Notes under the pieces: generated by a model
Databases searched by the model: none
Told to the model about the DNA's origin: nothing
The model's input: the letters and a program-made list of their open reading frames with translations, nothing else
Shown: in pieces, positions 12,301 to 21,274 of the stretch
Layout of the letters: the number at the start of each line of letters is the position of its first letter
How positions within the stretch are numbered: position 1 is the first letter of the stretch
Made by a program: the position numbers and the translations under genes
Origin: Moringa oleifera
Taxonomy: Eukaryota; Streptophyta; Magnoliopsida; Brassicales; Moringaceae
Assembly: GCA_021397835.1 (NCBI GenBank)
Contig: JAJFZO010000575.1
Span: 67,001-131,000 of the forward strand
Direction: 5' to 3'
Length of the DNA: 64,000 bases

Positions 12301-12990
12301 GAAGCCGTAGGCATTGTAGTTCATCCTACTGGAATCCATTGCTCGATTAGCAACTGCCTTCTTGAAATGCAGCAATGAGTTGCAGAAGACCCATGTGCCC
12401 CACGGAAAGCGATCAAATGCATCTATATTGTCCACCGGGTGAAATTGCCAGTTGGAGACATGCTGGCGCTCGTCATGGCCTTTGATGAAGCCATTTAACA
12501 GATAAAGCAACGCCAACTTCACTTTGTCATCTTCATCTTCAAAGTCCCCTTCCAGCAGCCTGGTCTTGATGCAACTTTCACTGATCTTATCCCTTCCTCC
12601 GAAGTATTTAGCATGGATTCCAGACGGATTAGCTGCAATGGTGTCTGTGTCTGGTAGCTCGCCAAACTTCAAGCCAGTGATTAGGCAGAATTCCAGTTTG
12701 CTGAAACGAACCTCATTCTGCCCAAGTCTGAACCACATTTCGTCCTCCCGGTCTTGTTGAATCTCCCGAAGTAGAAGATTGTGGACTATAATCCCAGAGA
12801 AGTTGAAATCTGCGTGCACATGTAGAAAATGCCCCAGACAGGTCCTTTCAAACTTCTCCTTCTGAGAGTCATCTAAAATTTGCTTCAAAGTCGGGATGAC
12901 ATCGTTGTCGCAGTGTTTCATTAACTTCCCAGTCTTCCAGGACTCTTTAGGGATCACATAGGGCTTATGAGATGTAGAGCTGGTTGCCAT
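9339..12990 (-). CDS. DUF1985 / Ulp1-type (C48) cysteine protease of the MULE
   Basis: Ten exons join in frame to 845 residues: 12286-12990, 12036-12179, 11467-11646, 11033-11395, 10548-10939, 10380-10461, 10171-10266, 9926-10087, 9572-9837 and 9339-9486. Residues 1-260 form a DUF1985 domain ending in WALQ/IFAFEVIP. The middle is acidic with a heptad-like helix (about 380-440) and low-complexity A/E/P sequence. The C-terminus is a SUMO-protease-like fold with His719 (GGSHWLLVLVDL), Asp736 (RIFDSS), a Gln in VPQQ and Cys800 (SGNCGPHML). All borders are GT-AG except the exon 8 donor, which reads AAG|GCGATT. No stop or frameshift was seen. A start at 13011 is possible, but a TTGCAG acceptor sits just before ATG 12990. 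Likely roles are deSUMOylation or element-specific chromatin control; this is inferred. Confidence 0.85.
11650..12020 (-). repeat. Motif array 3: about 20 copies in an intron of the Ulp1 gene
   Basis: The third array fills intron 2 of the DUF1985/Ulp1 gene (11647-12035). On + it reads GGTACGAAAT, so TTTCGTACC is on the - strand, the sense strand of the gene. Starts at 11742, 11762, 11782, 11801, 11821, 11841 and 11860 give a near-constant 19-20 base step. The intervening bases are A/T-rich (TATAAAAAAT or TAACAAAAAA). Confidence 0.88.
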
Positions 12991-13029
12991 CTGCAATTGA
13001 TCAAAAAACATGTCAAAATGCGAGGAAAC

Positions 13030-13240
13030 AGTATACGATTTTTGAAAACTTGGTACGATTAATGGGTACGATTTATAAAACTTGGTACGATTTTGAAGAA
13101 TTGGGTACGATTACTTGGTACGATTATAAAACTTGGTACGATTTGAAGAATTGGGTACGATTAAGTGGTACGATTTATAAAACTTAGTACGATTTTTAAA
13201 ATTAGTTGCGTTTTGACCTATCATGATACGAATATAGCGA
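13030..13240 (-). repeat. Motif array 4: about 11 copies upstream of the Ulp1 gene
   Basis: The + strand reads GGTACGATT, so AATCGTACC lies on the - strand. Starts at 13052, 13065, 13084, 13104, 13117, 13135, 13154, 13167 and 13186 give steps of 13 or 18-20 bases. It lies just before the DUF1985 ORF, probably in a leader intron, because TTGCAG precedes the ATG at 12990. Confidence 0.88.
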
Positions 13241-13664
13241 ACAGATGCACATAGATGCACCTAAAGCAAGAAATTGGTGCACACAGTCACCGAAGATTGA
13301 AAATAGGTAATATACCCAAACCAGTTTTTTTATTTTAATGTATCAAAAGAAAAATTAAAAAATGCACAGCGACATGAGGGGAGAATTTTCACTCGTGTGT
13401 ATTCAACAGAAAGGAATGAAGAATTTAAGCTAAGTGATGAAAAGTTAAAACCATACCGCTATTGATTTCGGAGTTCTTCAGTAGCTTGTGGATAATCTTC
13501 AAAGGTCGATTTACAATGCAAACAACAAACACTGAATGTAGAAAGACGAAGCTAAGTGATGAAGTTTACCGCCACAGATAGAAGAGAGGGAAAGAGAGAC
13601 GTTTCAGATGTTTGACTTTTGGGATTCTATATTTGGACAAATAAGTAATTGCACATGTTGCCAA

Positions 13665-13786
13665 AGGGTAATTTTGTCTTAAAGTATCTAAAAAGTGCTA
13701 AAAAAATATACATTACTAATGTTGGTTATTTACACAAATACCCTTATACGGACGACTACAAACACAAATTCCCCAAATAATTTTAT
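13665..13786 (-). repeat. Right terminal inverted repeat of the MULE
   Basis: Reverse-complement partner of 5014-5135; see that entry for the matching blocks. The flanking bases beyond 13786 do not form an obvious direct repeat with those before 5014. Confidence 0.8.
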
Positions 13787-14420
13787 CACAACACTATCTC
13801 ATACATAGTGCCAAAGAGAGAGAGGGCTGGCTGTGTCAATTGAATTTGTGCACTGGGTGAGCGCATGGCCCCGACCTTGAATGTTAGGGCCGAGGGTTGC
13901 TCAACTATGACCAGAAAGACTACAAGCACGTTGGACCCTACAAGGTCAGACATGCCCTTTAATTCGCAACCACTACCCCTTCCCATTTGCTGATTTAATT
14001 TGATGCCAACCCTGGCATTTGCATCTCCACAGTGACCAGCACTTCAATTCTTGGTGCCTTCAAGTAGATGGTAAATTTCATACAGCCCCAAATCCAATGC
14101 TTGCACACCAAAGCCCCACCTGCCTCACTCTGCTCTCATTAATTAAATCCCATTTACTGTATTCAGGTCCCACACCACATGGACATTTATGAAACTTCTC
14201 TCCAGTTTCAGACAACACGCGTTCATGGGGAAAAATCTAACCATCCATTTCTTTCTCCATATAATCACCAAGCCTCATTACACATCTCTCGCATGCAAGC
14301 AAAGCGCAGAGCCACCTACTGGTACGCACTCATTTAGTTTATGCTCTGTACCACTAGGCCCAAAACAACTGTCAAGGTTCTTCTTTCCGGTGCCTCCTAT
14401 TCGCAGGCCATTTTTGAGGT
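13787..14420. other. Flank and promoter of the small membrane protein gene
   Basis: No gene is recognised here. A possible TATA element (CATATAATC, near 14259) precedes the ORF at 14421. The region is host DNA outside the MULE. Confidence 0.4.
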
Positions 14421-14783
14421 ATGGCTAGGCTTGCTCTGGTTTGCTTAATCTTGGCTGAGATCCTGTTGGTCCAAGCTATAGCTCATAAATCTGAGACTTC
14501 AGCGCTAACCCCATCTGGGGCTAAGGCTGAAACTGGGTCTGAGCCAAACGGTTTACTGGCCCCACTAGCAGATCAGCCTTCTTCAACTTCTGCAGAGTCA
14601 TCTGATAATAACTCCAATGAGGCTGAGGCTCCAGCTGCAATCAGACGGCTAGGAAAGCACCAGTCCTCGGACAAGTCCGTGGCTGGTGGTGGGGTGATCA
14701 TCGGTGGGCTAGTCACTGCTATTCTTGCAGCTGTTTTTGCCTACATAAGGGTCACCAGGAAAAGGACTGCTGTTCACTCATGA
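14421..14783 (+). CDS. Small secreted/type I membrane protein of unknown function
   Basis: A single exon of 120 residues. An N-terminal signal peptide (about residues 1-21, ARLALVCLILAEILLVQAIA) is followed by a Ser/Ala/Pro/Glu-rich stretch (about 25-80). A transmembrane helix then lies at about 88-111 (GGGVIIGGLVTAILAAVFAY), and a short basic tail RVTRKRTAVHS would face the cytosol. The Ala/Pro/Ser composition resembles arabinogalactan peptides, but there is a second membrane helix instead of a GPI signal. I do not recognise a named family. The ORF has clean ends, a promoter-like flank and biased composition, so I believe it is a real gene. A 15-base C run follows at 14818-14832 in its 3' UTR. 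Confidence 0.75.
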   Translation: MARLALVCLILAEILLVQAIAHKSETSALTPSGAKAETGSEPNGLLAPLADQPSSTSAESSDNNSNEAEAPAAIRRLGKHQSSDKSVAGGGVIIGGLVTAILAAVFAYIRVTRKRTAVHS

Positions 14784-15680
14784 GAACTTCCTGATCACCG
14801 AGATTAACAGTTTCCTTCCCCCCCCCCCCCCCTCCTCTTCCCCTCTTTTTGTTTTTTAAGGGGGTTTTCTCCCAATATTCTAATGTAGAAGCTAATTGTT
14901 GATATAAAACAGATTGTTGATATGAGACTAGTGTAATTATTGTACTATTATCATGTTAAACATTGGATTGGGTAATACTTTACCCAGGACTTGTGAGTTT
15001 TGTTGTTTGCATTTGCCATGTACAGAGATGTTTTCTTTCGGCATTAAAGGGTGACGAGTTCATACTTATTAAAGAAACAACAATTTGATCCATGAGTTGT
15101 CCTGAAGGAATGGAGTCTCCTTAACTTACCTGCACTTGACATGGCTCTTTATCTCGCATGATTGTCAGCGAACAGCATTTTCGGAGAGAGATCATGGACA
15201 TGCTATATAATAGATCTCTAGTAAACAACCCAGAATAAGTAATTTTTCTTTGACAGGAGACTTGGCTTCCCTAGCGTTGATGACATTGGCGTCATTTGGT
15301 TGGATTATGAAATCATTCCGTGAAACTCGAGTGTTTTTGTGTTTCGCCGCCATTTGATGTGCTGTCTCTGCCACCGCTACGAGGAAATTTGTTTTCCAAT
15401 CTGATTTGAGGAAAAGTCACAGCTGCTTCCAGCAACTTCGGGACGGTGAGTTGGGTCTTTCAAATGTGTGGAGCACCCAGGAAAAGAAAGGAGAGAGAAA
15501 GAATCTTTATGCTTTCTTCCGTGTTCTCTAATGGTTTTATTTTTGGGACCCTATAGGGGAAAGAACTAAGGAGCTTGTTTTTGGAGAGTGACCTGAAATG
15601 GATTATGGGGTCTGATCTTGCTGGCTGTTGGAATTCATTAAGTTATTATTATCAGCAATTTTTTTTTTTCGATTGACACC
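14784..15680. other. Intergenic, no gene recognised
   Basis: It begins with the 3' UTR of the small membrane protein and its C run. Short open frames on either strand have no recognisable similarity. Confidence 0.4.
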
Positions 15681-16127
15681 AGAGCGTCTTTAAGAATGCA
15701 CTGAAGCATCAATTTAGTGTGAATTTTAGTATTAATTTACCTCTAATAAAATATCTTATTACTTATCTCAAAAACATCATTTTAGTGTCATGAATAACAC
15801 ATCATATTTGATGTTGTACTGTTCACAACATCAAATCTTTTTTTATTATTATAATTAAATAATTAAACATATAAATTATATCAATATAAAAAATATATTT
15901 TTAAACATGTTTAAAATAAAATTAATATTTAACATATAATTTTATTTATTTATAAATATTATTTAATATTATACCTATTTATTTAATAATAATAATTGTA
16001 AAATATTATTAAAAATACTAATTACATCAATTTAATGTAAAAAATTAAAAATAAAAAAAATTGATGTTAAAATATTTTAAAAAATTAATTTCTTATTTTG
16101 ATGTTAAAGGTTGGATATGCTCTCAGA
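15681..16127. repeat. AT-rich MITE-like element
   Basis: The left edge AGAGCGTCTTTAA and the reverse complement of the right edge (AGAGCATATCCAA) share 9 of 13 bases. The interior is almost entirely A/T with repeated TAATATT words and no coding capacity. This is the usual look of a hAT-type miniature element in dicots. A target duplication could not be shown. Confidence 0.4.
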
Positions 16128-16670
16128 CTCAACTTTTCATATTCAAATTCCTTTGGATGGAAGCTCTCCAGAATGCTGAGGATGAATCTATTTTAATAAG
16201 AAACACTCAAAATAAATATAAAGATGAATGATGTCAATATCATCAATAATCACTTTTATGGATGACAAATCAGAAAATGAAATCCAGTTCAACTGCAGCC
16301 ATTCTCTTTAGCTGTGCTCCCCCACTGCCCATTTGCAGGTGGGATTCATTTCTTTCCACAGTATCAACTGCCTATTTGTAATTAGAGCGGGATAGGTCAT
16401 CAACGTCTTTCCTGTTGACCATTATTTTTTTGATCTTCCCATGAAACAAATCAGGACTCAATCTGTGGATTGAAATTCCCTGGCTGTGAACCACAACTGG
16501 CCTTCACTGTAATTAGGTGGTGCTCCTCATAACCTAACCTAACACCCTTATTTCCCTTTCCCTCCAAAGGACTATAACAGACCACAAAAAGAATTCTCCA
16601 TGCCTCTCAGTCTGATCCTGCACACACGACCCCTCTCTCTCTCATATTCCTGACTTCCACTTGCACCCAA
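16128..16670. other. Promoter and leader region of the fasciclin-like AGP gene
   Basis: No ORF of interest. A CT-rich stretch near 16620-16655 precedes the ATG at 16671, and an ACTATAACA element near 16570 could serve as a TATA box. Confidence 0.4.
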
Positions 16671-17735
16671 ATGGCTTGTTGTCCTTCAAATTGGTGGCAG
16701 GCACCAATCTACCTCACCAGCTCAGCAGTGTTGGCTTTCTTCGCAATTTCCACAGCCATGCATTCACTTCCCAACAGTGCAACCCCACAAATCAAACCCA
16801 TTAATCACCCACTCTACTTGAACGCCTCCAGAGCTCTAAGACTATCAGGCTTCAACATCATTGCCACCCTCCTCCAAATTTCCCCGGACATCTTTCTCTC
16901 TTCTCCAAACTCAACCATTTTTGCCATCCAAGACTCTGCATTCTTCAACACTTCTCTTCCTCCTTGGCTATTGAAGTATCTCCTCCAATACCACACTTCC
17001 CCTCTCAACCTCTCCATGGACGATCTCCTCAAGAAGCCTCAAGGTAGCTGCATCCCTACCCTTCTTCCACCAAAGCATATTGCTGTCACCAAGGTCGATG
17101 TAATAGAAAGATTGGTGGATATCAATGGTGTGCTTGTATCACACCCAGATGTATTTCTTGAAGGAACCCTGTCGATTCATGGTGTTCTTGGGCCTTTTTC
17201 TTCTCTTGATCCCCAGGACGTTTATCATGGTTGGGATTATATCCAGTCTCCCATATGCAATTCAAAATCTAGTTTGGTTTTAGATCTCACTGAATCCAAT
17301 ACCATGGTAGAGTGGACCCAGATTATTCGATGGCTGAGCTCAAATGGATTTGTTTCCTTTGCCATAGGATTGCATTCTGTTCTTGATGGAATTCTTGAAG
17401 ATAGCCCGAACTTGAGTGCTATCACAATCTTTACTCCTCTAGACTTCATGTTTGTAGCATCTCCTTCTCCGTTGCTTGATAAGATTGTGAGGCTTCATAT
17501 ATTGCCCCAAAGACTTACCTACTTGGAACTTTCTTCCTTGCCAAATAAAGCCTCACTAAGGACGCTGGTTCCATGTCTCGATCTTGAGATTAGTGTAGAG
17601 GGCAATTTTAGGCAAGGAATAACCATCAACAGAGTCCACATTGTAATACCTGATTTATTCTCGTCCAAGAACTTTGTAATTCACGGGATTTCCGAGGCTT
17701 TTGAGACGGCAGAGCTTCTTAATACATCAATGTGA
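16671..17735 (+). CDS. Fasciclin-like arabinogalactan protein (FLA19-21 type)
   Basis: A single exon of 354 residues. An N-terminal hydrophobic segment (about residues 10-32, PIYLTSSAVLAFFAISTAM) is a signal peptide or anchor. Two FAS1 cell-adhesion domains follow: about residues 45-180 (LSGFNIIATLLQ, STIFAIQDSAF, LKYLLQYHT) and about 205-345 (SAITIFTPLDFMF, IVRLHILPQRL). Several N-glycosylation sequons are present. The protein lacks long Ala/Pro repeats and a clear C-terminal GPI signal, which fits the divergent FLA19/20/21 group rather than classical FLAs. The role is extracellular adhesion or cell-wall signalling by family analogy. Confidence 0.85.
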   Translation: MACCPSNWWQAPIYLTSSAVLAFFAISTAMHSLPNSATPQIKPINHPLYLNASRALRLSGFNIIATLLQISPDIFLSSPNSTIFAIQDSAFFNTSLPPWLLKYLLQYHTSPLNLSMDDLLKKPQGSCIPTLLPPKHIAVTKVDVIERLVDINGVLVSHPDVFLEGTLSIHGVLGPFSSLDPQDVYHGWDYIQSPICNSKSSLVLDLTESNTMVEWTQIIRWLSSNGFVSFAIGLHSVLDGILEDSPNLSAITIFTPLDFMFVASPSPLLDKIVRLHILPQRLTYLELSSLPNKASLRTLVPCLDLEISVEGNFRQGITINRVHIVIPDLFSSKNFVIHGISEAFETAELLNTSM

Positions 17736-19647
17736 ACAGGTGCTGGCCCTCACCATTCATGTAGCTCGGCTTTCACTTCCCTTCTCTTTGGCCTACCTTC
17801 CTTTTAAATTGACTTTGCTCTTGCTCAAATCTGTTGAGCTTCTACCTTTGTGTCACTTCAAAGGTCTGGAAGGGTTGCTTGTTGACTCTGAGATGCTGTT
17901 GGTTCTGGAAGTTGGAAGGCATATCTGCACAAGAAACGCTAGAATGCGGATTTGTCCATTTTGGTGCTCCCAAATACTTTTTGGAAATCTCAAATGATAT
18001 CTATTCTGTAGATGCTCGTATGGCAACTCTGTTGGCAACTTTTATGCATGAATCCGCAAGGCAAATCTCCAAAAGGGGTCAGAAGAAATAGTGCATGCTG
18101 GAAATCCAAAGTTTGTTAATGAGGCTATAATAACAGACTGAAGTTCTTCTGATGCTACAATCAATCTCTAAATCAATGCATATATTTTGCCTTCACTGGA
18201 AGTGTTTCAGATGAAACAACTTAGGGAATACTCATTTCCATTTGAAAATGGTTATCAAATACCTTTAATGCAAACTAGTGACCAAAGTATACCTGAAAAG
18301 GTATGATAAGGGAGTCTCCCATGAACAGGGCGGCGCAAACTTTAAGAGATTGCAGATTTCATCACCCCGATATGAAGATCATCACATTCTGAGAAGAATT
18401 CACAAAGACCTAGATGCCGCATTGAAACAGTACAATAAGCTGGCCCGATGTCCAATGATAAAGTAAGAAGCTTGAACCTCTATGTGTATGACCATTAAAA
18501 ATACACATGACATGTATACAGAATATTGGAGATAGCTACTACCCTGAACAAGGAATGAGAGAAGCAAAAGCTTTCTATTGTGTTTTACAAATTGTGAGCA
18601 CATTCATGTTCATACTGAAGAACCAAGAGTAAGCCTTTTAGTAGCCCAGGCATGCAGATTTGAGGCCTTATGCATGACGAATCAGGCAAGTGCAACATGA
18701 TACCACGGACAAAATCTAAGCTCCACTTAATTCTAACAGAAAATGGGTAAAATTGTCTCAACTGACCCTGTTTCCCACTTCCTCTCAGATGGTGAGGTAC
18801 ACTCACAATCTGCAGGTAATGACTAAGACCTAATCATCAGATCCTAGTGTATCCACACACAAATAATGACTAATGACTTGCTTCTCAATGATGAAGAGGA
18901 ATATGTTTGAATTTCATATGCCAAAACATGAAATGAAGTAGCTACAAGTGCACAAACATCTTTTATCACCAAGATGATTGCCTTGGGCACATTGATCGCC
19001 CAATACCCTTTGAAAACTTACCAATATGCGAAATTTCACAAAGTGCTGGACAAAGATTGTGACAAAACCTAAAAATATAAGACAAAAGAAATATCTCCTT
19101 ATTTGAGCCAAACTTAATCACAAAGGTCATAAAAAATGGTTGAATTTAATGATAAAAGTATATGAACAGTGCTAAAGAACTTGTAATCACTGTGAAAAAT
19201 GTCAACTCAATCTTACGTCTTAGCTAATGATGTTGTTAAGGTTATTTGTTAATACACTTATTTAACTCTAATTCATTATTCATGGTAATAATTTCCATTA
19301 TCATTGCTGAAGTTTAACCAAAAAAAAACACATGCAAAGATCTTGACTTTTGTGTGGATGAATAGAGGGCAGAAATAAGAGCACAATACAAATGTTGTAG
19401 AAGTTGAGGGAGGACAGACACTCAGAATCTCAGATCAACTCAACAGTTGGAAAACATCTACTATTACATCAACTGCTGAAGCAGAAACTTAACTTCAAAT
19501 TATCAACATGGAAAGCTAAAACAGCATAGAGATCAGCCAGCAAGGCAGATATATACACATAAAATTCAACTCTAGAGCAACAAATAAATGAAATCAGTTT
19601 ACTTCGATCGGATCACAGCCAAAAAGCTACCACGAAACACAAAAAGT
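17736..19647. other. Intergenic, no gene recognised
   Basis: About 1.9 kb between the FLA gene and the 3' end of the methyltransferase gene. Open frames of 60-98 codons occur on both strands, but none shows a known motif or signal peptide. It should contain both 3' UTRs. Confidence 0.4.
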
Positions 19648-20400
19648 TTAATAAGAACTCCCAACTCTCATTATGATCCTAGTCAATTTGGTTCCAATGG
19701 CGGTAATATTTGCAGCCCCAACAAACCTGGACCTTTTGAAGAGTGCCACAATATCCCTCAATTCCTCCCCGCCACACTCGTCCACAGCGACCACGCATAT
19801 GCCATTCCGCCGCACGGTCCGCTCCATCTCCCGCGCAAACCTTGCCGGAAACAAGGCCTCTGCCAAATGCCTACTATACGCAAAATCAAAGGCAGCGTCA
19901 AAAAAGGGCAGGTTATGGGGATCAGCCCGGCTTACGAGAGGAGGCGAATCCACCAATTCAACGCCAGTGACGTCGGCAAGACCCATCTTGGACAGGGCCA
20001 TGACCTCGTGGCCTGCACCAGCGGAGATGCAGAGGGCTTTAGAGTGGTTGTGGAGGAGACCCATTTGGCGGATTTGGAGGAAGAAGGAGGTGTAAGAGGA
20101 GAGGCGGTTTTGCCAGGTCTTAGAGGACCAGAGGCGTGCATTTTTTTTGTCTAAGGGGAGGTGTTGGCGAGGAGAGGAGTCGCAGGTGGATCTGGGGAAT
20201 CTTAGATGGGGCTTTGGGGGTGCGTCCGGCGGCACGCATGTCTCTGGTGTTTCAAGGATCAGCAAGAGGAGGATGATTGTGGCTATGGTGATTGATGCGA
20301 TGGCTACTCTGTTCAGCAATCTCTGTACGTGTAGTTCCATTTTGTCAGAGTAGCTCCATTCTGTAGGATCAGGGTAACTTGCACGGGATAAGGTGCTCAT
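19648..20400 (-). CDS. Membrane-anchored S-adenosylmethionine-dependent methyltransferase
   Basis: A single exon of 250 residues. An N-terminal helix (about residues 34-49, IASITIATIILLLLIL) follows the conserved-looking MELHVQRLLNRV and would anchor the enzyme in an endomembrane. The Rossmann-like domain covers about 110-240. It has motif I ISAGAGHEVMALSKMG for SAM binding, an acidic residue in GVELVDSPP, DPHNLPFFDAAFDFAY (methyltransf_11 motif) and an ERTVRRNG segment near motif IV/V. The substrate is unknown. The long antisense frame on + at 19588-20154 is a shadow. A start at the internal Met (MELHV) is possible. Confidence 0.85.
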   Translation of the reverse strand: MSTLSRASYPDPTEWSYSDKMELHVQRLLNRVAIASITIATIILLLLILETPETCVPPDAPPKPHLRFPRSTCDSSPRQHLPLDKKNARLWSSKTWQNRLSSYTSFFLQIRQMGLLHNHSKALCISAGAGHEVMALSKMGLADVTGVELVDSPPLVSRADPHNLPFFDAAFDFAYSRHLAEALFPARFAREMERTVRRNGICVVAVDECGGEELRDIVALFKRSRFVGAANITAIGTKLTRIIMRVGSSY

Positions 20401-21274
20401 GAGCCAATGAAATAAACGGGCGCTGTTGTTTTATTGAGTTGGGCAGAGTGTTTGATGATATTATATGATGTGATAATTTAATAAAATAATTTATTTTTTT
20501 ATTTTTATATTAATATTAAAAATAATTAAAATATTTTATAATTTTTAATTAAAAATTCGGCGTAAAATTAATATTAACATAAAAATATTTTATTTTATTT
20601 TATTATATCGCATATGGAGTAACGGAAAGGAGGTGCTCGCTCATAGGAAAAGATCACTCAGACAATTGAGAAAAAAAATACAAAAAATATATTTTTTAAC
20701 TTTCTAAAATATAATTAAATTTAATATATTATGTAAAAAAAAAAAAATCTGGTTCAGTATGAAAAGCAATAAAAAGTTTGTGTTAGTACGTAAAATTGTT
20801 ATGATTTGCTATAAATAAGAATAAATACATGTTTTATTAGAAAAGGTTTGAATTCTTTAAAATGTAATTGTAAATGTATAAAAACAGAGACTAATGGAAC
20901 TATAGATTCAATTCAATCAGTTTTGAAAAATAAATAGGTTGTTTTTTAAATAAATAACAAAAACGAAGTTGATTTCCGGCCTCTCTGTTCAGCAAAATTA
21001 GAAGGGCAAAACAAAAGGGCGCTTGACAAGGTTTTCACAAGTAATCTGAAATTCGCATTTGGAAAAGTGCTTTAGCCGCACCTGAAACTTGAAGGGGTCG
21101 CAAGCTTTTCTCCCTTCTTTTTTTTTTAATTTCTGAAGAAAACAAGAGGCAGGCGACGTTTTGTCAAATTCAATTCCAATCCCAGATGCTTATAAGGTGC
21201 ATTGATTTGCTCGGTTTTCTTTTTTTTTTGGCTTAGCTGCTGTGCTCAGAGATGATCCATGACAGAGGCTTTTT
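20401..21274. other. Intergenic between divergent methyltransferase and PPR genes
   Basis: A very A/T-rich segment at 20440-20620 could be another small decayed element. The rest should hold both promoters. No ORF of note and no clear TATA box for the PPR gene. Confidence 0.4.

Larger units (their letters stand above)
5014..13786. mobile_element. Mutator-like element (MULE) with transposase and DUF1985/Ulp1 cargo
   Basis: An 8.8-kb DNA transposon defined by inverted ends at 5014-5135 and 13665-13786. It contains a MuDR-type transposase gene on + (5777-8505, broken), a convergent DUF1985/Ulp1 gene on - (9339-12990, open) and four non-coding arrays of a TCGTACC-type motif. MULEs carrying Ulp1-like genes are known in plants (Kaonashi-type elements), and DUF1985 proteins are common companions of such elements. 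The 9-bp target duplication expected of MULEs was not found, so the outer borders are good to a few bases only. The two genes face each other, and each has an array on both sides or in an intron. Confidence 0.9.

Noticed and set aside
11729..13195. Regular GGTACGA repeats resembling a CRISPR array
   Set aside because: The repeat core is only seven bases, the filler is A/T-rich and repetitive rather than unique, and the host is a plant nuclear genome.
4990..13800. 9-bp target duplication of the MULE (ACAATACTT / ACAACACTA)
   Set aside because: Only 7 of 9 bases agree, and the left copy is more than 20 bases away from the inverted-repeat tip.
19588..20154. 188-codon plus-strand ORF
   Set aside because: It lies antisense to the methyltransferase, has no motif and is a shadow of its GC-rich coding.
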